Shown in pieces: positions 1 through 6,830 of a stretch of DNA of 8,498 bases. The stretch spans positions 1 to 8,498 of the forward strand of contig JAGRAA010000065.1 of the NCBI GenBank assembly GCA_020435185.1, given 5' to 3'. This DNA is from Bdellovibrionales bacterium. GTDB taxonomy: Bacteria > Bdellovibrionota > Bdellovibrionia > Bdellovibrionales > UBA1609. Below the pieces are notes generated by a model. That model was not told where the DNA came from, made no database searches, and saw only the letters and a list, made by a program, of their open reading frames with translations. Position 1 is the stretch's first letter, and every line of letters starts with the position of its first letter. Position numbers and translations under genes: made by a program.

Positions 1-20
1 CGGACACCAAAGTGTGTCCG
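1..20. repeat. Inverted repeat at window edge, possible terminator
   Basis: A 7-bp perfect stem (CGGACAC at 1-7 with GTGTCCG at 14-20) encloses a 6-base loop. It is followed on the + strand by TACCTTTTGACC and a run of seven T. It lies 17 bp beyond the aconitase stop codon. Read rightward, the hairpin plus later T run could end a gene entering from the left; read leftward it could end the aconitase transcript. The element touches position 1, so the stem may be longer: an outer AAAAGGTA arm to the left would pair with TACCTTTT at 21-28. The hairpin is seen directly; the terminator role is inferred. Confidence 0.5.
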
Positions 21-37
21 TACCTTTTGACCTTTTT

Positions 38-2299
38 TTATTTATTTCTTAATAAATTTAGCGCTGAACCGGCTTTAAACCACTTGATTTGTTCTTTATT
101 AAAACTGTGAGTTAACTCGAAGCTGTCTTCACTATTGTCAGCATGTTTTACTTTCATAGTTACATTTACACCTTCATCAAATTTACCTAAGCCAACAATA
201 TCAATTTTGTCGTCTTCTTTGATTTTATCGTAATCAGAAGGATTTACAAAAGTTAAGGCTAGAACCCCTTGTTTCTTTAAGTTCGTCTCGTGAATTCGTG
301 CGAAACTTTTAACAACCACAACAAGTGCTCCTAAATGCCTTGGACTCATGGCTGCATGCTCCCGTGAAGATCCCTCTCCATAGTTCTCATCACCAACAAT
401 AATCCAACCTTGGCTTTTAGCTTTATAATCTCTTGCCACTTGTTGAAACTCTAAACTCGTCTCACCCGTTAAAAGGTTTTTCCCTTTACCAGCTTCTCCA
501 GTAAAAGCATTCATAGCACCTAATAGCATATTGTTTGATATATTATCTAAATGCCCACGATACTTTAACCATGGACCTGCCGGACTAATGTGGTCTGTTG
601 TACACTTTCCTTGAGCTTTGCAAAGAACCAAAAGATCTTTCATGTCTTTACCATCCCAAGCCGCAAAAGGTGTTAACAACTGCAATCGATCACTTGACGG
701 AGAAACTGCCACCTCCACATTTGCGCCTTGTGGCTGTTGATAAGCCTCAGGATCGGCAAGGTATCCTCTTTCTGGCAACTCGGGAGCTACCGGCTCTTCG
801 AGTTTAAACTTTTCACCACTAGGAGATGTTAACTCATCTCTTCGAGGGTCAAAGTCCAATCGACCCGAAAGCCCCATCGCCATAGCAATTTCAGGGCTAG
901 TAATAAAGGATAGTGTTTCAGGATTTGCATCGTTTCGACCTCTAAAGTTTCTATTAAAACTACTGACGATGGCATTGACCTGACCTTTTTTGAAGTCATC
1001 TCGTTTCCATTGGCCTATACATGGACCGCAAGCATTAGACAATACGGTTGCTCCCACTGAATTCAAGGTATTCATTTGACCATCTCTTTCGATGGTTTTC
1101 TTAATCTGCGAAGACCCAGGAGAAACCATGAATTGTTGTGGCATTTTTACACCTTTGTTCAAAGCTTGTTTAGCCACATGAGAGGCTCTACCAATGTCTT
1201 CGTATGAAGAGTTTGTGCAAGATCCAATCAATGCGGCAGATAAAGTTTCAGGCCATTTGTTATCAGACACGGCCTTTTTCATCTCACTCAATGGACGAGC
1301 GGCATCTGGAGAGTGAGGTCCAACAATGTGCGGCTCTAACGCACTTAAATCTATTTCAATAACTTCATCATAATAATCTTTAGGGTTAGCCAGTACCTCT
1401 GGGTCAGCCATTAAGATGTCTTTGTATTGATCGGCAACTTCAGACAACTCTTCTCGTTTTGTAATATTTAAGAAGTCTTTACTTCTCTGATCATAAGGAA
1501 ACACCGAACAGGTCGCACCTAACTCAGCACCCATATTTGTAATCGTCGCTTTCCCGGTACAACTGAGAGATTCACAGCCTTCACCGAAATATTCTACGAT
1601 TTTATTGGTTCCCCCTTTAACAGTCATTATTCCACATAGTTTTAAAATGACATCCTTTGCAGAAGTCCAACCATTCAATTTTCCTTTTAAATGAACTCCA
1701 ACAATTTTAGGATTTTTAACTTCCCAATCTAATCCAGCCATAACATCAGAGGCATCTGCTCCGCCAACTCCAACAGCAACCATCCCAATACCACCAGCAT
1801 TAGGAGTATGAGAATCCGTTCCAATCATAAGTCCACCAGGAAAAGCATAATTTTCTAAGACCACTTGATGAATAATCCCGGCACCCGGCTTCCAGAAACC
1901 AATATTGTAACGACTAGACACTGTGGCTAAAAAGTTGAAGACCTCATCGTTTTCTTGCATGGCGGTCTTCATATCTTCATCCATACCTTGATAAGCTCTG
2001 ATCAGGTGATCACAATGAACCGTAGACGGAACTGCAGCCTCATCTTTACCGGCGAGCATAAATTGCAACAGCGCCATTTGAGCCGTGGCATCTTGCATAG
2101 CCACTCTATCAGGATTGAGAAGTAAAAAGCTTTCTCCTCGCTCTAAATCTTGGTTTTGTGGATCAGATAAGTGTCCGAACAGTATCTTCTCTGCTAAAGT
2201 AAAAGGACGATTTAATCTTTTTTTAACGACATCGATGTTTTTTTTGGTTTTCTCGTAAACGTTCTTAACCATTTCTTTTGTGGTTTCTATTTGTGCCAT
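38..2299 (-). CDS. acn: Aconitate hydratase, mitochondrial type
   Basis: Aconitase interconverts citrate and isocitrate through cis-aconitate in the cytoplasmic TCA or glyoxylate cycle, using a [4Fe-4S] cluster. The 753-residue protein is full length for the mitochondrial-type family, distinct from the longer AcnA/IRP and AcnB classes. The three cluster cysteines are visible: C361 in IGSCTNSS, and C424 and C427 in NACGPCIGQW. The active-site segment VHCDHL lies near residue 95. The C-terminal swivel domain holds KCTTDHISPAGPW near 565 and the serine loop GEGSSREHAAMSPRHLGA at 641-658. The ATG at 2299 has AAGGAG (complement of 2305-2310) five bases upstream. The gene is monocistronic in this window and divergent from the carbonic anhydrase gene. 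No frameshift or missing catalytic residue is seen. The family call is very secure; the symbol is generic. Confidence 0.97.
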   Translation of the reverse strand: MAQIETTKEMVKNVYEKTKKNIDVVKKRLNRPFTLAEKILFGHLSDPQNQDLERGESFLLLNPDRVAMQDATAQMALLQFMLAGKDEAAVPSTVHCDHLIRAYQGMDEDMKTAMQENDEVFNFLATVSSRYNIGFWKPGAGIIHQVVLENYAFPGGLMIGTDSHTPNAGGIGMVAVGVGGADASDVMAGLDWEVKNPKIVGVHLKGKLNGWTSAKDVILKLCGIMTVKGGTNKIVEYFGEGCESLSCTGKATITNMGAELGATCSVFPYDQRSKDFLNITKREELSEVADQYKDILMADPEVLANPKDYYDEVIEIDLSALEPHIVGPHSPDAARPLSEMKKAVSDNKWPETLSAALIGSCTNSSYEDIGRASHVAKQALNKGVKMPQQFMVSPGSSQIKKTIERDGQMNTLNSVGATVLSNACGPCIGQWKRDDFKKGQVNAIVSSFNRNFRGRNDANPETLSFITSPEIAMAMGLSGRLDFDPRRDELTSPSGEKFKLEEPVAPELPERGYLADPEAYQQPQGANVEVAVSPSSDRLQLLTPFAAWDGKDMKDLLVLCKAQGKCTTDHISPAGPWLKYRGHLDNISNNMLLGAMNAFTGEAGKGKNLLTGETSLEFQQVARDYKAKSQGWIIVGDENYGEGSSREHAAMSPRHLGALVVVVKSFARIHETNLKKQGVLALTFVNPSDYDKIKEDDKIDIVGLGKFDEGVNVTMKVKHADNSEDSFELTHSFNKEQIKWFKAGSALNLLRNK

Positions 2300-2512
2300 T
2301 CTCTCTCCTTAATATTGCAACTGAACATTACACTTTTTATAATAAGCACGAAAGGCTCTGAGCGAATTTTTTCTAACCTCATTGCGCCGCTTCAATTCTC
2401 ACCTGGTCCTTCCTCTGGGATTGTCTAATTCATTAAAATTTCAGTCATTTTTTTAAATCATTCGAGCCATAATAAGGTTTGTTTATGACAATCATAGCAA
2501 AGGGGAACCGCA
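2300..2512. other. Divergent intergenic region, aconitase / carbonic anhydrase
   Basis: This 213-bp non-coding spacer separates two divergent start codons and must hold both promoters. Leftward, AAGGAG serves the aconitase start. Rightward, AGGGG (2501-2505) sits seven bases before the carbonic anhydrase ATG, and CATAAT (2468-2473) is a plausible -10 without a recognisable -35. I see no convincing operator palindrome, small ORF or RNA structure in the middle. Confidence 0.6.
2339..2366 (-). promoter_or_regulatory. Possible aconitase promoter
   Basis: On the minus strand a TATTAT -10-like hexamer (complement of 2339-2344) lies about 40 bp upstream of the aconitase ATG. A weak TTCGCT -35-like hexamer (complement of 2361-2366) lies 16 bp before it. 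The -10 is a fair sigma70 match, but the -35 matches at only three of six positions, so this is tentative. Confidence 0.3.
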
Positions 2513-3346
2513 ATGAAAGTAATCCAGTTCATTATCATTCTGGCCATGGCTCTAGCAATGAACACATCATGCTCTTCGAAAAAGAAAGTAGAAGATAAAT
2601 CACAAGAACTTGCCAAGAACGCCCATGAAGTAAAGCCCGAGGCACCTCAACATCATGCTGAAGAAATGAAGCCTCATTGGGGATACACCGGACTTATGGG
2701 TCCCTCTATGTGGGGAGACCTCAATCCAGAGTACGTACTTTGTAAAGATGGCAAAAACCAATCCCCGGTAGACTTAGTTTTCTCAAGACCTGTAACAAAA
2801 CGAAATATCGAATTTACGTATAGTAGCTCTCCACTGAGAGTCATTAATAATGGGCATACCATTCAAATTAATATGGACAAGGGAAGTAGCGCTTCGGTGG
2901 ATTCAAAATTTTATGAATTAATGCAAGTTCACTTTCACTCTCCCAGCGAACACACCATTTCAGGCAGACCCTATCCCATGGAAATCCACTTTGTACATCA
3001 AAACGCCAAAGGCGAGCTTGCCGTTCTTGCTGTTTTGGTTAAAGCCGGAGATACCAATCATACCATTGCTAACATATGGCCTAATATCCCTACTCAACAA
3101 AATGTCGAAGTTAAAATGGACGCCATTAAAATTAATCCACTAGATCTTCTACCAAGAACAAGAACTCATTATGCTTACACTGGGTCGTTAACCACCCCTC
3201 CTTGCACAGAAGGAGTGAGTTGGAATGTCTTTAATACGCCTATTGAAATGTCTCCCGAACAAATTAATTCATTTCAAAAGATCTATAATGGCAATAATAG
3301 ACCCACTCAGCCACTGAATGAGCGTAAAACTACAAACCATATGTAA
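2513..3346 (+). CDS. cah: Alpha-class carbonic anhydrase, probable exported lipoprotein
   Basis: The enzyme hydrates CO2 to bicarbonate with a zinc ion, probably in the periplasm. The 277-residue protein starts with a signal peptide (KV, then a hydrophobic stretch to residue 16) ending at C20 in NTSC, a probable lipidation site although -3 is Asn rather than the usual Leu. A charged linker (about 21-54) leads to the domain, which opens at HWGYTG and GKNQSPVD. Zinc ligands are H140 and H142 (VHFHSPSEH) and H159 (EIHFVH). E146 and T227 (SLTTPPC) complete the active site, and H115 (NNGH) matches the proton-shuttle histidine. C77 and C231 match the conserved disulfide pair of exported bacterial enzymes. 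The ATG follows AGGGG with seven bases of spacing. The gene stands alone, ends in a hairpin terminator, and all key residues are present. Confidence 0.95.
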   Translation: MKVIQFIIILAMALAMNTSCSSKKKVEDKSQELAKNAHEVKPEAPQHHAEEMKPHWGYTGLMGPSMWGDLNPEYVLCKDGKNQSPVDLVFSRPVTKRNIEFTYSSSPLRVINNGHTIQINMDKGSSASVDSKFYELMQVHFHSPSEHTISGRPYPMEIHFVHQNAKGELAVLAVLVKAGDTNHTIANIWPNIPTQQNVEVKMDAIKINPLDLLPRTRTHYAYTGSLTTPPCTEGVSWNVFNTPIEMSPEQINSFQKIYNGNNRPTQPLNERKTTNHM

Positions 3347-3361
3347 TCGGTTCCGAAATTA

Positions 3362-3401
3362 AAAGCGGGTTTTTATACGTAAGAACCTGCTTTAATTTTT
3401 T
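3362..3401 (+). terminator. Intrinsic terminator of carbonic anhydrase gene, shared convergent site
   Basis: A 13-bp stem (3362-3374 with 3381-3393, including two G-T wobble pairs) closes a 6-base ATACGT loop. A T run at 3396-3401 follows on the + strand, a classical rho-independent terminator 15 bp after the carbonic anhydrase stop. It overlaps the stop codon and last codons of the convergent topoisomerase VI subunit A gene. Read leftward the wobbles become A-C mismatches, and only TTTTAATTT follows, so leftward function would be weaker. Confidence 0.8.
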
Positions 3402-4536
3402 CTAGAATAATTTTCTCGGTTTTATGAGGGTCTTTTGGATCCACAGAGAAAAAGGATTGTTGCTCACAACGAATTTTGTTCTTGATCAACCATCTCAATA
3501 TATCTGCAAGTTGCTTATTTTTCTTGTCTCTAAAAAATGGATCATTCTCCAGAGCATCCTTCGCTTTTTTTAACGATCGCGCATCACTCGAATTTTTATC
3601 ACTCACATGATAACAATGAAGATCATACTTTTTTACGTCTTCAGGGAGCACTCCTAAAAATCTCACATCCGGAGCAGAAAAATCTGAATTTCTAATGAGA
3701 CTGGCTGCAGACCCTGCCTTTAAAGTTCTAAAAATATTTTGCAAAGTATAAGCATCCAAATCTCCGAAAAAATACATCGGCACTCCAAGCTGTTCCTGTA
3801 TGGATTTACACCATCCTCTTACTGCATTACTAGGTACCCCTTGAGCACCCATCACAATACAGTTGTTACGTTTAGTGAAACCGTTGGCCACTAACGTATT
3901 TGCCGTACCTTCTGACTCCACCACTAAGCAAAATTTGATCTTTCCTTTTTTAGGTTTCAATTTTAAAGCTTGAGGTCTATTTTTAGGCTGAAAGGGCGCC
4001 GTCCCCATATTACTTAAATCAATAGTCGCTTTTGTTCTATCAGACATAGTTTCTGTTACGATTAAGTTTTGAGAATAGGTTTGTCCTCCTCGATCGTTCG
4101 CAAAGCAGTTGAGCTCTTCTCGATAAACTTCTAAAAGATCTCCGATATAATCTATAATTCCATCACTCTCGGTTTGCTCTTCAAAATCTAACGGTTTTAG
4201 ATGATTATCTGACTTCACCAAACCTTTCGCCATATAGTAAAGTTCCCTTTTGGTATTCACTGCACCCGTGCCTAAATTATTCAGCAAAATCTCCAACATG
4301 AATACCGTTCGCGCTAACTTTTGTACACTCGACACATTCAATTCAGTTCTTACTTTTTTATCACCAGGAGTAAGATACCCAACTTTAGGGCTATAAATAG
4401 AATTATCTAAAGAGCATTTTACCGCTTCTAAGGTTGGTCTTTTACTTCGCTCAAGATCTTTTAACATTTGATCAGCCAAGTCTCTCGCTTCTTTAGGAAT
4501 ATTAATTTGATGATCACGTATTTTCATTAAAGCCAT
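3373..4536 (-). CDS. top6A: DNA topoisomerase VI subunit A (Spo11/TopVIA family)
   Basis: This is the DNA-cleaving subunit of a type IIB topoisomerase, which with subunit B passes one duplex through another using ATP. The 387-residue length fits the family. The winged-helix (5Y-CAP) region contains TKRELYYMAKGL at 95-106; Y101, the second Tyr, aligns with the catalytic tyrosine of Spo11/TopVIA. The toprim domain shows VVESEG (E207/E209, metal-binding Glu) and FFGDLDAYT (D259, D261). The usual DPxG after the second Asp is here DAYT, so this is a divergent member. ATG at 4536 is preceded by AAGGG (complement of 4544-4548) seven bases upstream; Met4 is an alternative start. The gene follows subunit B by 15 bp in the order B then A, as in many archaea, which implies co-transcription. 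The stop codon lies in the terminator shared with the carbonic anhydrase gene. Confidence 0.92.
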   Translation of the reverse strand: MALMKIRDHQINIPKEARDLADQMLKDLERSKRPTLEAVKCSLDNSIYSPKVGYLTPGDKKVRTELNVSSVQKLARTVFMLEILLNNLGTGAVNTKRELYYMAKGLVKSDNHLKPLDFEEQTESDGIIDYIGDLLEVYREELNCFANDRGGQTYSQNLIVTETMSDRTKATIDLSNMGTAPFQPKNRPQALKLKPKKGKIKFCLVVESEGTANTLVANGFTKRNNCIVMGAQGVPSNAVRGWCKSIQEQLGVPMYFFGDLDAYTLQNIFRTLKAGSAASLIRNSDFSAPDVRFLGVLPEDVKKYDLHCYHVSDKNSSDARSLKKAKDALENDPFFRDKKNKQLADILRWLIKNKIRCEQQSFFSVDPKDPHKTEKIILEKIKAGSYV

Positions 4537-4551
4537 AAGTTGGCCCTTTTA

Positions 4552-6414
4552 TTATTTTTTCTTTCGCGAAGCGGCCTTCTTAGTCGTGGCCTTTTTCTGT
4601 GTTGTTTTTTTGGCGGCTATTTTTTTAGAAGCAGTCTTTTTTGTGGCCGCTTTTTTGGTTGCAATTTTTTTACTAGCACTTTTCTTTGAGGCTTTTTTCT
4701 TTGTCGTAGTTACCTCAGCCTCTATCTCCTCTGAATCTTGCTCATAATCTTCAGATAAATCGTCATCAAGACCTAAATCGCCAAACTTTTCTTTTTGTCG
4801 AGCCTTTTGTTTTGCTAAACGTTCCTCTGCCAACTCTAATTGCTCTTCAGCCACTTGAGTGTCTCTACCCAACAGCTTCTTTAAACCTTCCTCAGCCTTT
4901 AGTTTTCTAGACTCTGGCGCCTTAGCGATTCTTGCTAACCCTTCAACAAGGATAGGACCAAATTTTTCAATGTGAGCCAGCTTTCTTTCTAAATCAGCAG
5001 CTTTATCTTCTCGCCGAATATGTCGTCCCAGTTTTTGACCGGCTTGCATAACCGCACGACGAATCTCTTCAACCAATTCATCCGAAGCATCAATAGTTTC
5101 TTTCGACGCGTTTTTAAATTTAATAAAAGGAGAAGTGACGGAAACGGCGACTACGTATGGACCCAAAGGAAGTGAGTTTTTTGACTGAGCCATCCCGTAG
5201 GATCTCCAATTTACAGACTCAACTGCCTTAGTGATCGCACAAGCGGCCTTATCAAATTGAAGAGGAACACGATTAGCAAATCGTAAAAGTTGAACTTGCT
5301 GATCCTCACCGCTAGCCGCTCTATCTTTAAAACGAGCGATCGCCACCTCCACAACCACTGGTTTAAAATCACAAATTTTAGGCTTTCGTGTATTTACACT
5401 AAAAAAGTCTACTTCCCCTAAGCGTTGGATACTTTTGGCTAAAGACTCTTCTCCAACAGTAAGCACAGAACGAGTCGAGGGATTTGCTAATTCTGTGTTT
5501 TGAATCGCTTTAAAAATTTGCTTAAACTCAACCTCTGAAGTCGTCGTAATCGAATTCTTGAGATACTTTTTAGGTAAACCATGGGTTACGAAATCCTTGA
5601 TTGTATTATCTGTAACTCGAGAAAAACCCTTCTTTAAAAACTTATCCAAAGTGACTTTTCCATACAAATGAGCGTGAGTCATAAATTCACCAAGCTTCAT
5701 CGTATGGGGGTGAGGTAACGTCGGAGGAGGAACTTTAGGGATTTCAGAGGACACTCTCTCGATCTCAACCCAATCATTTTCCATCAACTTATAACGAATA
5801 GTTAAATGAGGGTTCACCAAGGTCGTTCCCTCTAAATAAGTAAGAATTCCACCATCCCCATTCAACTGAACTCTCCCATCAATGGTGAATACAGCCTTCA
5901 AACCATGCTCTCTGTCCCAATCAACTATTTCTTTATTTTTAACTAAACCTTTATTTCCTTTGATATCCACATCAATGGTTGCCGAAATAGCCTTGCGCAT
6001 TCTTTTTGTTTTACTCACCACTTGTACACCAGAAGCATTTGTCAGCTGCGCCCATGTTGTCGCTGCTGAAATCCCAATCCCCTGTTGCCCTCTAGAGCAT
6101 TGACCTCGACCAAACTTAGAAGAAGCTAGATATTCTCCAAAAACCTTAGCCAATTGATCTTGCTCTAAACCAGGACCGTTATCGACAATAGTAATTTCAA
6201 TAAGATCCGCGCTTTTTGTAGATCCTTTACCCTTTTTCAGAACCATGATTTCTATTTCAGGCAAAATATTATGATCTTCACAGGCATCTAAAGAGTTATC
6301 CACTGCCTCTTTGAGAGTCGTTAAAACTGCCTTTAACGGAGACGAAAACCCCACTTGCTGAAGGTTTTTAGCAAAATATTCTGCGGTGCTGCTGGTTGTA
6401 ATTTTACTGGCCAC
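4552..6414 (-). CDS. top6B: DNA topoisomerase VI subunit B with lysine-rich tail
   Basis: This is the ATPase subunit of topoisomerase VI. From the GTG start chosen here (620 residues) the GHKL fold shows the N-box EAVDNSLDACE (36-46), VDNGPGL (77-83) and the lid GRGQCSRGQQGIGIS (102-116). An H2TH region (about 225-305; PHPHTMKLGEF, FSRVTDNT) and a transducer domain (about 310-470) follow, with SKNSLP carrying a probable switch-loop Lys412. Beyond the archaeal core come a coiled-coil-like stretch, an acidic segment (about 546-567) and a 52-residue K/A/T/S tail. I prefer GTG at 6412-6414 because AAAGGA (complement of 6425-6430) precedes it. A longer frame opens at a TTG (6442-6444), adding ten residues, but lacks a ribosome site and overlaps a -10-like TATTAT. 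Subunit A follows by 15 bp; the HNH gene lies 113 bp upstream on the same strand. Confidence 0.93.
   Translation of the reverse strand: MASKITTSSTAEYFAKNLQQVGFSSPLKAVLTTLKEAVDNSLDACEDHNILPEIEIMVLKKGKGSTKSADLIEITIVDNGPGLEQDQLAKVFGEYLASSKFGRGQCSRGQQGIGISAATTWAQLTNASGVQVVSKTKRMRKAISATIDVDIKGNKGLVKNKEIVDWDREHGLKAVFTIDGRVQLNGDGGILTYLEGTTLVNPHLTIRYKLMENDWVEIERVSSEIPKVPPPTLPHPHTMKLGEFMTHAHLYGKVTLDKFLKKGFSRVTDNTIKDFVTHGLPKKYLKNSITTTSEVEFKQIFKAIQNTELANPSTRSVLTVGEESLAKSIQRLGEVDFFSVNTRKPKICDFKPVVVEVAIARFKDRAASGEDQQVQLLRFANRVPLQFDKAACAITKAVESVNWRSYGMAQSKNSLPLGPYVVAVSVTSPFIKFKNASKETIDASDELVEEIRRAVMQAGQKLGRHIRREDKAADLERKLAHIEKFGPILVEGLARIAKAPESRKLKAEEGLKKLLGRDTQVAEEQLELAEERLAKQKARQKEKFGDLGLDDDLSEDYEQDSEEIEAEVTTTKKKASKKSASKKIATKKAATKKTASKKIAAKKTTQKKATTKKAASRKKK
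4555..4710 (-). repeat. Lysine/alanine repeat tail of TopoVI-B
   Basis: These bases code the last 52 residues of subunit B. They consist almost only of K, A, T, S and a few I, with KK recurring about every five residues (units such as KKSAS, KKIAT, KKAAT, KKTAS, KKIAA) and ending ASRKKK. On the + strand this appears as repeated short runs of T. The composition resembles the C-terminal tails of histone H1-like bacterial proteins, which bind DNA non-specifically. An acidic segment (4714-4779) directly precedes it. DNA binding is inference from composition. Confidence 0.85.
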
Positions 6415-6424
6415 TAGTAAGTAA

Positions 6425-6430
6425 TCCTTT
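6425..6430 (-). promoter_or_regulatory. Ribosome binding site deciding the TopoVI-B start
   Basis: AAAGGA on the minus strand lies ten bases before the GTG at 6412-6414. It lies downstream of the alternative TTG at 6442-6444, so it can only serve the GTG. The region upstream of the TTG is T-rich, with no purine-rich site. Confidence 0.6.
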
Positions 6431-6443
6431 GTTTTGTATGACA

Positions 6444-6449
6444 ATAATA
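6444..6449 (-). promoter_or_regulatory. Possible -10 element for the topoisomerase VI genes
   Basis: TATTAT on the minus strand overlaps the alternative TTG codon. It would place a transcript start near 6437, giving a leader of roughly 24 bases to the preferred GTG. No good -35 is visible at 16-18 bp, so transcription might instead come from the HNH gene upstream. Tentative. Confidence 0.3.
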
Positions 6450-6527
6450 GAAAAAAATATTTATCTTACATCTTAATTTTTAAAGGAATCGTAAAGATTT
6501 TTCTAGGAATCTCTGAGACTTATAGCG

Positions 6528-6815
6528 TTAAAGTGGACGATCAAACAAGAGCAATTCTGCAGAGGTGTAGTTTTTTTTCTTGTTGTTACAGTCCTTACAG
6601 CAGGTCACGATGTTATTTTTACTGGATTTGCCTCCTCGGCTTAACGGCACTCTATGGTCCATAGTAAGCTCCTCAGGAGGAAAGTTGCCTTCACAATAAG
6701 CACATACCCCTTGCTGTAATTTTAGTTGCCACCACCTCGTTTTACGCAAATCACGAGCCTTCAGCTTTTCTTTTTTTAAAAACTTTTCATCTTGTGGGCT
6801 ATAGACAAAATCCAT
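6528..6815 (-). CDS. Small HNH endonuclease-domain protein
   Basis: This 95-residue protein is essentially one HNH (His-Me finger) domain, a metal-dependent DNA nuclease fold. A basic N-terminal helix region (KFLKKEKLKARDLRKTRWW, 11-29) leads to a CxxC zinc knuckle (C38, C41), the core LTMDHRVPLSRGGKS (D53, H54), N68 in KNNIV, and the second knuckle CKDCNN (C73, C76, with N77 at the third HNH position). All signature residues are present, so it should be active. ATG at 6815 is the first possible start, since an in-frame TGA lies two codons upstream. The nearest Shine-Dalgarno-like AGAGG is about 15 bases away, so translation looks weak. It is on the same strand as top6B, 113 bp upstream. Stand-alone HNH proteins of this size have varied roles; the specific substrate cannot be told. 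Confidence 0.88.
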   Translation of the reverse strand: MDFVYSPQDEKFLKKEKLKARDLRKTRWWQLKLQQGVCAYCEGNFPPEELTMDHRVPLSRGGKSSKNNIVTCCKDCNNKKKNYTSAELLLFDRPL

Positions 6816-6830
6816 GATTCAGCGTATAAC
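6802..6830 (+). promoter_or_regulatory. Sigma70-type promoter for the bolA-glutaredoxin block
   Basis: TAGACA (6802-6807, five of six to TTGACA) is followed after exactly 17 bp by TATAAC (6825-6830, five of six to TATAAT). Transcription would start near 6837. The start codon of the divergent HNH gene (6813-6815) lies between the two hexamers, so polymerase bound here would cover that gene's start. This is the best promoter match I see in the window. Confidence 0.65.

Noticed and set aside
598..807. Open frame on the + strand inside the aconitase gene
   Set aside because: It is fully antisense to a highly conserved catalytic region, has no family features and no ribosome site.
2674..2862. Open frame on the - strand inside the carbonic anhydrase gene
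   Set aside because: It is a shadow of a clearly conserved coding region with no recognisable domain.
5882..6103. Open frame on the + strand inside the TopoVI-B gene
   Set aside because: It is antisense to the GHKL ATPase motifs; the hydrophobic composition is a by-product of the opposite strand.
6450..6500. Possible terminator between the HNH and TopoVI-B genes
   Set aside because: On the minus strand ATCTTTAC and GTAAGAT can pair imperfectly before a T run, but the loop is about 21 bases and the stem is AT-rich with a bulge, so it is too weak to call.
6434..6664. Open frame on the + strand spanning the gap between HNH and TopoVI-B genes
   Set aside because: It overlaps the HNH core antisense, has no ribosome site and has a Cys/Tyr-rich random-like composition.
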